Source: Methylovulum sp. (GTDB lineage Bacteria > Pseudomonadota > Gammaproteobacteria > Methylococcales > Methylomonadaceae). From it: a DNA stretch of 56,911 nt. Both the position numbers and the translations under genes were made by a program. The notes below the pieces were generated by a model that was not told the origin of the DNA, did no database searches, and saw only the letters and a program-made list of their open reading frames with translations. Shown in pieces: positions 44,127-53,555 of the stretch; position 1 is the first letter of the stretch, and every line of letters starts with the position of its first letter. The stretch covers positions 1 through 56,911 of the forward strand of contig NZ_JAQTZU010000022.1 of assembly GCF_028687615.1 (NCBI RefSeq). The letters run 5' to 3'.

Positions 44127-45671
44127 ATGAAATTGGCATTTATTATTTTGGCGCATGATGATGCCGAAAACCTGTTCCGCTTAATCAAGCGTCTGCTTTC
44201 AAAGGATGATTTGGTGGTCGTCCATTGGGATAAAAAAAATCCCTACGATATATTGGCTGCCGCCCATGAAAAATTCGAGGCCAAAACTCGCTCGCGCCTA
44301 CGTTTTGCCCGCCCTGTCGCGGTGGAGTGGGGGCGCTGGTCGATGGTGGAAGCTACGTTGTCGTGTCTGGAAGAACTGGAACAATCAGTCGAAGTGTTTG
44401 ATTATGTGGTGTTGCTGAGCGGTGTGGATTATCCTGTCAAACCCATCAGCGCATTAAAGGCTTTTCTGGCTCAACAGGGTGACAAGGAATACATCGAATG
44501 TGTTGACCCGGAACACAGTGCCTGGGTGGTGGACGGACTGGTGCAGGAACGTTATCAGCAGTATCACTGGATTAACTGGCGTGACCATCCCAAGCTGTTC
44601 AGCTTTATCGTGTCTTTGCAGAAAAAATTGGGGATTAAACGCAAGCTCCCTGGGCAGCTTAAGGCCCATTTGGGTTCGCAGTGGTGGGCATTGACCTGGC
44701 CCACTTTACAAAAGATTTTACAAATGGGCCGACGTCGGAAAATCCGTGCTTTTTTTTCCCGCACCTGGGTGCCGGATGAGCTATTTTTCCCCACGCTGGT
44801 TGCCGCCTTAGTCCCCCGTAAACGCATAGTCTCCAGCGGGCTTACTTTCTACCATTTCTCCCATCAGGGCAGGCCTTTGGTGTTTTACAACGACCATTTC
44901 GATTTTCTTGTCAAACAAGAGGCGTTTTTTGCACGCAAATTATCCCCGCAGGCAACTGATTTACGGGATCGCTTGGACTATTTTATTGACAATGTTGCGC
45001 TAGCCCTTCAACCGATCAACGCATTATCGAAACAATTGGCCGATTATGAACATTTTATTGCGGTACAGTGGCGCGGCCTTCCGGGGCGTCGTATCATCGG
45101 TCGGCAAGTGGATGCGTGGTATGGTGATTTGGAATGGAACAAGCTGCCTTATTTTGTCATTCTTTGTTATCCGGGTGCGCGGCTTGAGCCATTAAGGGAG
45201 GCGCTGAACGCTATGCCGAATATTTGTTGTTACGGCGAAATTTTTCGCGGCGGCCACATAGATTATGGATTGCCCGGTCGGGAACATCCCCTGTATCCAG
45301 AAAACAAACCGGCTTTACGGGATATGAAACGCCCTAATTTCTTAGGTGATCTGCTACATGCCAATCATGGGCGTTTAGTGGGTTTTATTCTGCGCCTACC
45401 GTGCGGCAATGAAATGGAGAAAATGGTGATTTATGACCCACAGGCCACGCTTATTTTTGTTTTTCCTGATGATCGTTATTTGGCCGCCAATGCCATCAAT
45501 TGGCAGTGTGCTTTTGAAAGCATGATCATGCACGATAACCTGGCCGAAGCACGTCGGGTCGGAAAACAGAGCGTGATGTTGGTGGCCCTGGATGATGATT
45601 CCCTTTCGTTGGCGTCTATTGCCCAAGCAACCGCACATATCGGTTGTTTACCGGCGGGGATTGCATGTTAA
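44127..45671 (+). CDS. GT14-like beta-1,6-N-acetylglucosaminyltransferase with C-terminal extension
   Basis: A 514-residue protein. Residues 1-250 resemble the core-2/I-branching (GT14) fold: KLAFIILAHDDAENLFRLIK, VVVHWDKKNP, YVVLLSGVDYPVKPI, GSQWWALTWPTL and TWVPDELFFPTLV. The C-terminal half has a second region with VILCYPGARLEPLREALNA and a late hydrophobic core that resembles the sulfotransferase-like C-terminal domains attached to bacterial GT14 proteins. ATG 44127 follows the upstream stop by 2 bp. The stop overlaps the next start. Confidence 0.78.
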   Translation: MKLAFIILAHDDAENLFRLIKRLLSKDDLVVVHWDKKNPYDILAAAHEKFEAKTRSRLRFARPVAVEWGRWSMVEATLSCLEELEQSVEVFDYVVLLSGVDYPVKPISALKAFLAQQGDKEYIECVDPEHSAWVVDGLVQERYQQYHWINWRDHPKLFSFIVSLQKKLGIKRKLPGQLKAHLGSQWWALTWPTLQKILQMGRRRKIRAFFSRTWVPDELFFPTLVAALVPRKRIVSSGLTFYHFSHQGRPLVFYNDHFDFLVKQEAFFARKLSPQATDLRDRLDYFIDNVALALQPINALSKQLADYEHFIAVQWRGLPGRRIIGRQVDAWYGDLEWNKLPYFVILCYPGARLEPLREALNAMPNICCYGEIFRGGHIDYGLPGREHPLYPENKPALRDMKRPNFLGDLLHANHGRLVGFILRLPCGNEMEKMVIYDPQATLIFVFPDDRYLAANAINWQCAFESMIMHDNLAEARRVGKQSVMLVALDDDSLSLASIAQATAHIGCLPAGIAC

Positions 45672-46669
45672 GTTTTTGGGGCATATTAGGCCAGGTTGCC
45701 GTAAACAGCCATGAGCGGCTCCTTTCTTTGGACATGTCCGGTTATCCTGGCAACTCCCTTGGCAGTAAGCGCTTGGTGATGACTTTATTGGTCAGGAATG
45801 AAGCCGATGTCATCGAAGGCAACCTACGTTTCCATCTCGACCACGGTGTCGATTTCATCGTCGTGACGGATAACGGGTCCAGTGACGGCACGACGGAAAT
45901 ATTGGAAGAATATGCCAAAAAAGGCGTGGTGCATCTGATCCATGAATCCAGCCGGATATTCCAGCAATGCACCTGGGTGAACAATATGGGCGCATTGGCT
46001 TATTCGGCGTTTGCGGCGGACATGATTTTTCATGCGGATGCCGATGAACTCTGGCATCCTGCTAGCGGTTCGTTAAAAACCGAGCTGTATCTCAATAGCC
46101 AGGTTGATGTTTTGTCGGTGCCGGTCAGAAATATGTTGACTGCCAACAAAGGCGGCAATGAACGCTTTCCTGAGGATGTGGTTTATGAAGTCGCCAATCC
46201 GATCATCAAATCCGTGCATAAGGTGATGAATGAGGTGGGTTGGCGTTCGTTTTTGTTATACCGCTATCCGAATAAAGTGATTTATAAAACTCGCCAGGGT
46301 TACTTGGAAGTCGTGCAGGGCAATCATGACATTCAGCCGCGCTATTGGCAAAAATATAATAAAAAATCGTCCTGTGATATTGAGATCCTGCATTTTCCGG
46401 TGCGTGGCTTTGAGCAGTTTTGCCGGAAAATCATCAATAATGGTGAGGGCTTGGAAAATCTGGAACAACGTTTTGGTAGCAAGCCGATACATGCCTGGCA
46501 TGTCAAGCGTTGGTACGCTTTGTATAAATCCGGTGGGCTTGATGAAGAATATCAACGATTGCTGAATTTGGAGGCTTATTTGGACAAAGGCGTATTGTCG
46601 CCGCTCAGCCAGCAACGCTTGCAGGTGTTGAGCTACTTTGAGAATTTTGCCGACGTGCTGGCTGAGTGA
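45665..46669 (+). CDS. Glycosyltransferase family 2 protein (Glyco_tranf_2_4)
   Basis: A 334-residue glycosyltransferase. The core is LVMTLLVRNEADVIEGNLRF, FIVVTDNGSSDGTTEILEEY and the metal-binding FHADADELWHP. C-terminal sequence VEILHFPVRGFEQF-like text (here EILHFPVRGFEQFCRK) is common in this family. ATG 45665 overlaps the upstream stop (ATGTTAA) with GGGG just before it. It is the last gene of the four-gene glycan operon; no flippase or polymerase is visible. Confidence 0.85.
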   Translation: MLSFWGILGQVAVNSHERLLSLDMSGYPGNSLGSKRLVMTLLVRNEADVIEGNLRFHLDHGVDFIVVTDNGSSDGTTEILEEYAKKGVVHLIHESSRIFQQCTWVNNMGALAYSAFAADMIFHADADELWHPASGSLKTELYLNSQVDVLSVPVRNMLTANKGGNERFPEDVVYEVANPIIKSVHKVMNEVGWRSFLLYRYPNKVIYKTRQGYLEVVQGNHDIQPRYWQKYNKKSSCDIEILHFPVRGFEQFCRKIINNGEGLENLEQRFGSKPIHAWHVKRWYALYKSGGLDEEYQRLLNLEAYLDKGVLSPLSQQRLQVLSYFENFADVLAE

Positions 46670-46756
46670 CGTAAGGCGATTTCCAAGAATGAATGTACCC
46701 AAATCGCGCAGGATTTTTGCTCATTTTCAAGGCGTAAAAATAGGCGGATAGTTGAT

Positions 46757-46927
46757 GTAGGCCGGAATAAGGCCGCCCGTGCGAAGCACATGGTGGGTGT
46801 TTCCGGCAATGGGAAAGGATGTTTGCCGGAAACAACCGTTCTCGCTATCGCCCGAACGGTCTTATTCCGGCCTACGCAAATCCCCGTCAAACTAAAAACC
46901 TGATTAGCTGAAGCATCTTGCTAATCA
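46757..46927. repeat. 170-bp composite palindromic repeat
   Basis: The outer arms are GTAGGCCGGAATAAG (46757-46771) and CTTATTCCGGCCTAC (46861-46875), perfect complements. An inner pair, TTCCGGCAA / TTGCCGGAA, lies at 46801 and 46823. A separate hairpin CTGATTAG/CTAATCAG follows at 46900-46927. The right part recurs at 3045-3103. It separates the glycan operon from the TlpA gene. Confidence 0.7.
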
Positions 46928-46998
46928 GGACTAAAAATGACTGAGTACTAGTTTTGTATAGCAGCAATCACTGAATAAATTTGAATACTATTAAGATA

Positions 46999-47499
46999 AT
47001 GGCAATGGCACAAAAACTGACGGGATTATGTTTGGCGATAGCCGTAATCCTGCTTCTGGCAATGAATAGGCCGCAAACTTTAGCCACCGTGCCTGAGTTG
47101 ACCGTGACCACCATCACCGGCCAGCGGATTGACTTGAAAACCTTGCGTGGCAAACCCGTCATCGTGACGTTTTGGGCGACCGATTGCCCTGGCTGCATCA
47201 AAGAAATCCCGCATTTGCTTGAGTTGTATCAGGCTTACCAAGCCCGTGGCTTGGAACTGCTGGCGATAGCCATGTACTATGACCCGCCTAGCCATGTGCT
47301 TGCCATGAGCGAAGCCCGGCATTTGCCTTATCCGGTGGTGTTGGACTTAAAAGCCGACTATGCAAAGGCTTTTGGACAAGTGGCATTGACGCCGACCACC
47401 TTCTTAATCGCCCCTGATGGCCGCATTGCCTTGCAATACATCGGCTTGTTCGATACCCAAGCCATGCGCACCGCCATTGAAACATTTTTGAAAGGATAA
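46999..47499 (+). CDS. TlpA/ResA-like membrane-anchored thioredoxin
   Basis: A 166-residue protein with an N-terminal membrane anchor (LTGLCLAIAVILLLAM) and a periplasmic thioredoxin fold. The redox motif is CPGC in FWATDCPGCIKEIPH. The cis-proline segment is ALTPTTFLIAPDG. It probably reduces disulfides in apocytochromes or metal-protein precursors. The frame is open from TTG 46981; ATG 46999 is preferred. Its stop is 2 bp before hemJ, suggesting a common transcript and a possible role in haem-protein maturation. Confidence 0.85.
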   Translation: MAMAQKLTGLCLAIAVILLLAMNRPQTLATVPELTVTTITGQRIDLKTLRGKPVIVTFWATDCPGCIKEIPHLLELYQAYQARGLELLAIAMYYDPPSHVLAMSEARHLPYPVVLDLKADYAKAFGQVALTPTTFLIAPDGRIALQYIGLFDTQAMRTAIETFLKG

Positions 47500-47501
47500 T
47501 T

Positions 47502-47927
47502 ATGCTTTGGTTAAAAGCCCTGCATTTGATTTTTATGGTGACCTGGTTTGCGGGCCTGTTTTATTTGCCGCGTTTGTTCGTTTACCATGCGATGAGCAGC
47601 GATGCCATCAGCATTGAGCGTTTTAAGGTGATGGAGCGTAAATTATATTTTGGCATTATGACGCCGGGTATGGTGGCGACCTGGATTTTTGGACTCTGGA
47701 TGTTGCACAGCTATGCCTGGGAGCTTTACTCTGGCGGTGGTTGGCTACACGCCAAACTGACGCTGTTGGTCTTATTGGTGGTTTACCACGTTTTTTGCGG
47801 CGTGTGGCTGTTGGATTTTCAACATGACCGCAATCGCCATTCCCATGTCTATTATCGTTGGATGAACGAAGTGCCGGTGTTATTTTTGTTGGGCATAGTG
47901 ATTTTGGCAGTCGTCAAACCGTTTTAG
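47502..47927 (+). CDS. hemJ: Protoporphyrinogen IX oxidase, HemJ type
   Basis: A 141-residue integral membrane protein with four transmembrane helices, the haem-containing HemJ (formerly UPF0093) that oxidises protoporphyrinogen IX. MLWLKALHLIFMVTWFAGLF contains the conserved haem-ligand histidine and the W-F-A-G-L-F-Y-L-P-R-L block. The helix with WLHAKLTLLVLLVVYH holds the conserved Lys. The ending VPVLFLLGIVILAVVKPF is typical. It lies 2 bp after the TlpA-like gene. Confidence 0.93.
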   Translation: MLWLKALHLIFMVTWFAGLFYLPRLFVYHAMSSDAISIERFKVMERKLYFGIMTPGMVATWIFGLWMLHSYAWELYSGGGWLHAKLTLLVLLVVYHVFCGVWLLDFQHDRNRHSHVYYRWMNEVPVLFLLGIVILAVVKPF

Positions 47928-47968
47928 TGGTAACAAAGCAGGGCAAGCAAACGCCCAAGGAACCCCTT

Positions 47969-48481
47969 ATGTTCGACCTGATAAAGCGATTGTTCGATAT
48001 TTGCCTGTTCAGAAAAGGCCCGCAAGACTTGCCCTATCAGGCTGTCTTGCTGTACTTGTTAATTAGCATCAATGCGCTGGTCAGCTTTTTAATGCTGTTT
48101 ATGGAACATGGCGGTTTAAGCGCCGTGTTGCAAGCCATCACCGGCATTGTTTTGGAAATGGTGCTTAGCACCTTCATTTTGTATGGTTTTGGCAAACTGG
48201 CACGGTTTCAACAAACGGCTTCTGCCTTGTTAGGTACCGGCGCCTTGCTTAGTTTTTTTGCCCTGCCGGTAATGGCGACCATGATCCTGGGGCAGGGGGG
48301 GATAGCCGTGTTTTTCCTGATGGTGGCGATACTGATCTGGCATTGGGGTGTTGTCGGACACATCATGCACCACGCCTTGGATAAGCCTATTAGTTTTAGT
48401 TTGGGTTTGGCGTTGTTATATTTGCTGGCATCTTATAAAGTAATGGCCTTGCTTTTTCCTGAACTATCAAACGCTAATTAA
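47969..48481 (+). CDS. Multi-pass membrane protein of unknown function (Yip1-like)
   Basis: A 170-residue protein with four or five hydrophobic segments after a short cytosolic start (MFDLIKRLFDICLFRKGPQD). The layout LPYQAVLLYLLISINALVSF, then glycine-rich helices, resembles Yip1-domain bacterial proteins, but the assignment is loose. ATG 47969 is chosen over the frame start at 47858, which overlaps hemJ. It is 41 bp after hemJ and 12 bp before uspA, so likely cotranscribed. Confidence 0.65.
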   Translation: MFDLIKRLFDICLFRKGPQDLPYQAVLLYLLISINALVSFLMLFMEHGGLSAVLQAITGIVLEMVLSTFILYGFGKLARFQQTASALLGTGALLSFFALPVMATMILGQGGIAVFFLMVAILIWHWGVVGHIMHHALDKPISFSLGLALLYLLASYKVMALLFPELSNAN

Positions 48482-48493
48482 AGAGAGGTGATT

Positions 48494-48937
48494 ATGTCAA
48501 AATACCAGCATATTTTATTGGCGGTAGATTTTTTTGAGCACGACGATGTTGTCATTGCAAGGGCGCAGGACTTGGCGGTCACCTATCAAGCCAAATTAAG
48601 CATCATCCATATCGTGGACAGTTTGCCAATTGTTGATGCGGGTTATGGTGGGGAATTGCCATATCAGGTTGATTTGGCTAATGAATTGATGGAAATAGCC
48701 AAGACTAAATTGATCAAGCTGGCAGAAAAGCTTGGCGTTGCCGAGGATAGCGTTTGGCTGGAAATGGGCAGTGCCAAATTGGAAATTATCCGTGTTGCCG
48801 AAGAGCAAAACGTCGATTTGATTGTGGTCGGTTCACACGGACGCCACGGATTGGCCCTGTTGCTGGGTTCAACGGCCAACAGCATACTGCATCATGCCAA
48901 ATGTGACGTGTTGGCGGTGCGCTTGCCTATTGAATAA
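48494..48937 (+). CDS. Universal stress protein (UspA family)
   Basis: A 147-residue cytosolic UspA protein. HILLAVDFFEHDDVVIARA is the N-terminal strand and helix with the conserved Asp. The ATP-binding signature G-2x-G-9x-G-(S/T) is complete in VVGSHGRHGLALLLGSTANS, so it is likely an ATP-binding type. Shine-Dalgarno AGAGGTG lies before ATG 48494. It is in line with the membrane protein gene upstream. Confidence 0.92.
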   Translation: MSKYQHILLAVDFFEHDDVVIARAQDLAVTYQAKLSIIHIVDSLPIVDAGYGGELPYQVDLANELMEIAKTKLIKLAEKLGVAEDSVWLEMGSAKLEIIRVAEEQNVDLIVVGSHGRHGLALLLGSTANSILHHAKCDVLAVRLPIE

Positions 48938-49002
48938 GCCACATAATTCAATAATATCGGGCGTGTGTTCTAAGTAATCAATAATAAAGGGGGGATTAAG
49001 AA

Positions 49003-49431
49003 ATGATTGGTCATATTGAGAGTTATGATCCAGACAACCAAACTGGTGTCATAAAAAGCGATGAAAAATTTTTTGCTTTTCATATTGATGATTGGGTGGC
49101 GCAAGAGCAGCCGGAACAGGGCGATGACATCAAGTTTGATGCAGACGGCACTGCTGCAAAAAATATTGATCTGGTCGGCGCGTATCTGGAAAAGCCGAAA
49201 CCTGTCAAATACAAATATGTGGCGGCGGCATTGGCGATTTTATTGGGGTCATTAGGATTACATCGGCTTTATCTGGGGCAATACCTATTGGTTTTGCGCC
49301 AAATCATCATCACCGTGGCATTAGGCTATGCCGGTTTTTTGGCGTTCGCCGTGGCATGGGGATTCATTGATGGCTTTTTGATTATTGCCGGACACATTAA
49401 CAAAGATGCCAAAGGCCGGCCTTTTAAATAG
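49003..49431 (+). CDS. TM2-domain protein with N-terminal OB-like domain
   Basis: A 142-residue protein. Residues 1-60 (MIGHIESYDPDNQTGVIKSD, then FFAFHIDDW and GDDIKFDADGTAAKNI) have the order of a cold-shock/OB-type beta-barrel as found in some CSD-TM2 proteins. Residues 70-142 form a TM2 domain with LLGSLGLHRLYLGQYLL and a second helix. The function of TM2 proteins in bacteria is unknown. GGGGGA precedes ATG 49003. Confidence 0.78.
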   Translation: MIGHIESYDPDNQTGVIKSDEKFFAFHIDDWVAQEQPEQGDDIKFDADGTAAKNIDLVGAYLEKPKPVKYKYVAAALAILLGSLGLHRLYLGQYLLVLRQIIITVALGYAGFLAFAVAWGFIDGFLIIAGHINKDAKGRPFK

Positions 49432-49571
49432 ATGCTGGCTACTAATAAAATGATTATTTGGCATGGTTTTGATTAAGCCCCGCCTGTTCCCCATTCCAGC
49501 TCAAAATTAATCAGATGTTAAATTGATGTGTTGTTTTTCGTGGACGGAACGTAACGGCAGTTAAAATCGCC

Positions 49572-52500
49572 TTAATATTCATACTGATAAATCACGCCCA
49601 AGCTATTGGGGTTGGCATTTTTGTTAGACGTGGAACTTGCACCTACGGCGGCTTCCAGTTTGATATGCTTGGTCAAATCAATTTGGATGGTCGCTTGCGG
49701 GCCGCCGCTGAGTCCTTGGCGGGTTCCCAGATAAATGCCAGGCGCCACGTAACTTCCCGCTTCCACCGACGTGTTTTTACCGCCGACAGTCAGGCGGTCA
49801 AGCCCCAAGGTCTGCCGGACGCTATCCAGCGGGTCGCCAAAACCGGAGGTCGCCCCCGACAGCGTGGCGACGGCGGAACCGATTTGCACAATTTCCAGGA
49901 CGCTCAAACTGCTGGCACTACGGCTGAACAGCAAGCGGGCGAGAATTTCATCTTGAGGCAGGTCGGGGACGCTGCTTAAGCTGATTTTGGGTTTATTCGC
50001 AGTCCCGCTGATGGTCAGCGTTGCCGTGATATTGTCGCTGCTGGTATTGGCGACGAAATTGAGCGACGGGTCAGTCAAACGTCCGCTGTCAAACCCCACT
50101 TTGCCTTGGGAAAAAGTCAGCGTTTTTCCGCCTAGCGTAAACTGACCACGGCGCAATTTAAAACCGCCATCAGGCCTTGGATTGCTCACCGTTCCGCGTA
50201 CTCCCACCGTACCGTTCAGTTCGGCATCGACACCGCGCCCCCGCACAAAAATCTCATCAGCGGCAGAAATAATCAGGTTCAGTTTGATAACGGAATTGGC
50301 GGTGGCAGGCGGTGGTGCTTGGTTTTCTGGCGTTTGCAATTTAAGCACGGCGATGTTGGCGGGCAGGTATTCAGGTATGCGGATGTCGGCGCGGTTGATT
50401 TTGATGGCGCCTAGCACTAGCAGTTCTTCTGCTGCCAAACCGCGCACGCTCAGGTCGGCATCGAGGTTTACGGTCAAGCGGTCACTTGCCAATGGCTTTG
50501 CCTCTTTTGCGGTTAGGGTCAGATTGACCGGCACACCGGTTTTGAGCAAGTCGATGCTGCCTTTGACATCAATCGTGCCTTTTCCTGCCTGCGCTTGCAG
50601 TTTGTCTACCAGCAATTGCCCGCCTTTTGCCGTGATCAGCCCATTGATGGCGGTCAAATTGGCACCGATGGCATAATCACGTATTTCAACCTTGGTCAGC
50701 CTGGCGGTTCCGGTCACTTGCGGTTCTGCCAGCGTACCGACCAAGCCGCCGTCGATGGCAATCTGTCCGCGTACCCGACGGCCATTGGCGGTGAGCAAGG
50801 GATCGAATAGTTTCAACTCGATAGTGCCGGTGGTTTTTAAGTCGAACAGGCCATCCGCATTGAGCGGGGCTAGGCCGGACAGGGTCAGTTCCGCATTTTC
50901 CCCGGCTTTGAGCTTGGCCTGTATTTGTGCATTGCTGCCGTCCAGTTCTGCCGTGGCGTCAAATTGGGCGGCGGGCAGGGCATCCCCATTGCCCGACAGC
51001 AACCGCATATCGCTTCCGTTTATCGCCAGTGTGCCGATAGGCTGCGCGATAGAACCCTGCAATTTAGCATCTGCCGAGACAGTACCGGACGCTTTAAGAT
51101 CCGGTTTTAATAATTTCAGCAAAGCTAGGGAAACTTTCTGCAAACTTGCGGTGATGTCCAGCTTAGGGCTGATTTGTCCATCGGCTTGCACTATCGCATC
51201 GTCCAAACCTAGGCGTAACTGTTTGATTGCCAAGCCATTGGACAAGGCGATGCTGGCAGGTGCCAACAGCCGCAGGGATTGTTTTTTCCAAACGGCATGT
51301 AAGTCATTGATTTCAATTTCTTTGTTGGCTGCCGAGAACCGGGCCTTGCTGCTGGCTTCAAGTGGTGCGCCTGCCAAGTTGTCTAGGCAGGCGGACAATT
51401 GCAAACCCAGCTCATTGGGTGTGCCATTGAAATCCAATTGCGTAACGCCGCTTAACTCGCCGATTGCCAAACCCTCAAGCTTAAGCTGCCCGTCCAGGTG
51501 CGGTTTGTTGATCGGGTCACGGATGGTCAATTTCAGGGTGGAACCGGCAATCATCAGGTCTTCCGATAATCCGGTATTGCGGGCGGCAACGTTTAGGTAA
51601 GCATGGGTTTGTTGGCCTTGCCGGGCGGTTTTTAGCGTCGCGGTCAGCGCACCGGATAAAGGCTGCCCAAGCAAGATGCGGAAATCTTCCAGACGTTTTA
51701 CCGTGATAGCCAGGTTTCCAATCGGCAATACACTTTGTTTTGCCAGATTCATCGACCCTTGCGTATGCAGGCTTTTCCAGTCGGCGCGGTTTATGTTGAA
51801 CTGCAAGGACTGGTTGTTTTGGGGTTTGACATCCATCGCCAATTCCAAAGGCGAACCTGCCAAGACGGTGTGGGCGTTGAGCTGACCGATGGCCTGGTTA
51901 GGCAAATGTTCAACTTTAACTTTCGCCGCCACAGGTTGGCGAGGAAATGAATGCGTTGCCATGTCGCCGGAAACATCGGCAAGCGCGGTGAAATCGTCCA
52001 GCGGGCCGCTGACTAGGCCACGGGCCACCAGTTTGCCGCTGATTTTTTCGGCGATTGCGCCCAGGTCATTCAGGCCAACTTGCCAGTTAAATTGGGCAAG
52101 CTGGTTTTTAAGGCCGCCGTCGGCTTGCACAGTGATTGCCTTGCCGTTCAATTGGAAACACGACAAGTCCATATCCGCCCCGCTTATCGACATTGCGGCG
52201 GCTATGCTGGTTTGCTTGCCTAGCAGTTTCACCAGCACCGGATCACCGCCAGTGATTGCCAAACCCCCATCTAGCGTGATTTCACTGGCTTGGTCCAGTT
52301 GCCGTGCTTTCAGGCCCACTTTGCTGTTGCCTGCCAAATCTAATCCCGACAAAGCCGCCAGCGGTTTCAAATTGGGCAAGTCCAGCAGCAATTGGGCTTG
52401 GACTTGGCCTGATGTGAGGGCATCACCGGAAACCGTGAACAAAGGATGCTGGAGTTTGAGCGTCACCGGGCGTTGTGCCTGGTCGAGCCGGATGCCCGCT

Positions 52501-53555
52501 TGCAAGTTTAGGGTTTGTGCTTGCAAGAGATCGTTTGTTGTCCCTGCCAGCGTCAGTTTGTCCACTGCGCCGGTCAATTCAAGCTGGCCGGTATTGCCTT
52601 GTAAGGACAGGTTGACGTGTCCGATACCCATGTCGCTGGAACGTAGCCCTTTCATATCGACATTGGCGTGGATGCTAGGCTTGCTTAATTCCCCTTGCAA
52701 TGTACCCAGTATGCTCAGGCTTTGCCATCCGAGATGGGCGTGGGCTTGCATTGCGGGTGCTGTGGTGGAAATTTGCCAATCGGCTTGCTGGTTTTGGGCA
52801 TTGAGCGTGCCCCGTAATTCGGAATTGAGCTTACCCCAAGCCAGATAAGCATGGGTTCGTAACGCCGATAAGGGGCCATCGACACTTGCGGTCAAGGACA
52901 ATGGCTGGGAATCTTTCAGTCCTGTAAATGCCGCCAGTAGTCCTTGCGCTGGTTCTTCAAAAGACGCATGGAGGCTGATATGGGTGTTGTCAAACTGACC
53001 GTTCAAGGTGTAGTTGCCCGTATTTTGCCAATCCCGGACTGACAGTCCGAAGCTGCCCTCGGTCAACGAGGCCACATTCGCATAAGCGTCGAGTTTCAAA
53101 ATGATGGCTTGCCCGGCCATCGCTGATAAATCTAGCTGTTCGATATGGAGATAGTGCAAATTAATTGCGAAAGGCAATGACCAGTGGGTGGATGCGGCCT
53201 GCTCTTTTTGGGGCAGGGATGACGGGACAAATTCGATACGTTCGGCCAGTAATCGCTCGATGTTGGCGACGCGGGACAATAACTGCCACGGATGCCAATC
53301 CAGCACCAGTTTGTCTAGGGTCAGCACACCGTTGTCGTCCCGCCAAACGACACGGCCAATCTCTAGCTGCCCAGGAAAATGTCCGCCCAGTCCGGTCACG
53401 GTCAATTGCTTGCCGGTCAGTGACGACAAGCTGTCGGTAATGAACATGCGCCCCTTGGCGGTGTTTGCGGCGATGCCCAGCAACAGGCCAGATAGCAACA
53501 GTAATCCGCACAGTAAAATCAGCCCTAGCATCAACCCGCGTAGTGTTTTGTGCAT
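49572..53555 (-). CDS. tamB: Translocation and assembly module protein TamB
   Basis: A 1327-residue inner-membrane-anchored protein with one N-terminal transmembrane helix (LMLGLILLCGLLLLSGLLLG). A long repetitive beta-strand region spans the periplasm as a hydrophobic groove, and the C-terminal DUF490/TamB domain runs from about residue 980 (RGRGVDAELNGTVGVRG, LRRGQFTLGGKTLTF, GDPLDSVRQTLGLDRLTV) to the aromatic YQYEY end. It works with TamA in outer-membrane protein insertion and in phospholipid transport. It overlaps tamA by 1 base (TGATG). Confidence 0.94.
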   Translation of the reverse strand: MHKTLRGLMLGLILLCGLLLLSGLLLGIAANTAKGRMFITDSLSSLTGKQLTVTGLGGHFPGQLEIGRVVWRDDNGVLTLDKLVLDWHPWQLLSRVANIERLLAERIEFVPSSLPQKEQAASTHWSLPFAINLHYLHIEQLDLSAMAGQAIILKLDAYANVASLTEGSFGLSVRDWQNTGNYTLNGQFDNTHISLHASFEEPAQGLLAAFTGLKDSQPLSLTASVDGPLSALRTHAYLAWGKLNSELRGTLNAQNQQADWQISTTAPAMQAHAHLGWQSLSILGTLQGELSKPSIHANVDMKGLRSSDMGIGHVNLSLQGNTGQLELTGAVDKLTLAGTTNDLLQAQTLNLQAGIRLDQAQRPVTLKLQHPLFTVSGDALTSGQVQAQLLLDLPNLKPLAALSGLDLAGNSKVGLKARQLDQASEITLDGGLAITGGDPVLVKLLGKQTSIAAAMSISGADMDLSCFQLNGKAITVQADGGLKNQLAQFNWQVGLNDLGAIAEKISGKLVARGLVSGPLDDFTALADVSGDMATHSFPRQPVAAKVKVEHLPNQAIGQLNAHTVLAGSPLELAMDVKPQNNQSLQFNINRADWKSLHTQGSMNLAKQSVLPIGNLAITVKRLEDFRILLGQPLSGALTATLKTARQGQQTHAYLNVAARNTGLSEDLMIAGSTLKLTIRDPINKPHLDGQLKLEGLAIGELSGVTQLDFNGTPNELGLQLSACLDNLAGAPLEASSKARFSAANKEIEINDLHAVWKKQSLRLLAPASIALSNGLAIKQLRLGLDDAIVQADGQISPKLDITASLQKVSLALLKLLKPDLKASGTVSADAKLQGSIAQPIGTLAINGSDMRLLSGNGDALPAAQFDATAELDGSNAQIQAKLKAGENAELTLSGLAPLNADGLFDLKTTGTIELKLFDPLLTANGRRVRGQIAIDGGLVGTLAEPQVTGTARLTKVEIRDYAIGANLTAINGLITAKGGQLLVDKLQAQAGKGTIDVKGSIDLLKTGVPVNLTLTAKEAKPLASDRLTVNLDADLSVRGLAAEELLVLGAIKINRADIRIPEYLPANIAVLKLQTPENQAPPPATANSVIKLNLIISAADEIFVRGRGVDAELNGTVGVRGTVSNPRPDGGFKLRRGQFTLGGKTLTFSQGKVGFDSGRLTDPSLNFVANTSSDNITATLTISGTANKPKISLSSVPDLPQDEILARLLFSRSASSLSVLEIVQIGSAVATLSGATSGFGDPLDSVRQTLGLDRLTVGGKNTSVEAGSYVAPGIYLGTRQGLSGGPQATIQIDLTKHIKLEAAVGASSTSNKNANPNSLGVIYQYEY

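Noticed and set aside
50692-51600. Long plus-strand frame of 302 codons inside tamB
   Set aside because: It lies wholly within tamB on the opposite strand; the product is Ser/Pro/Arg-rich with no domain, typical of an antisense shadow.
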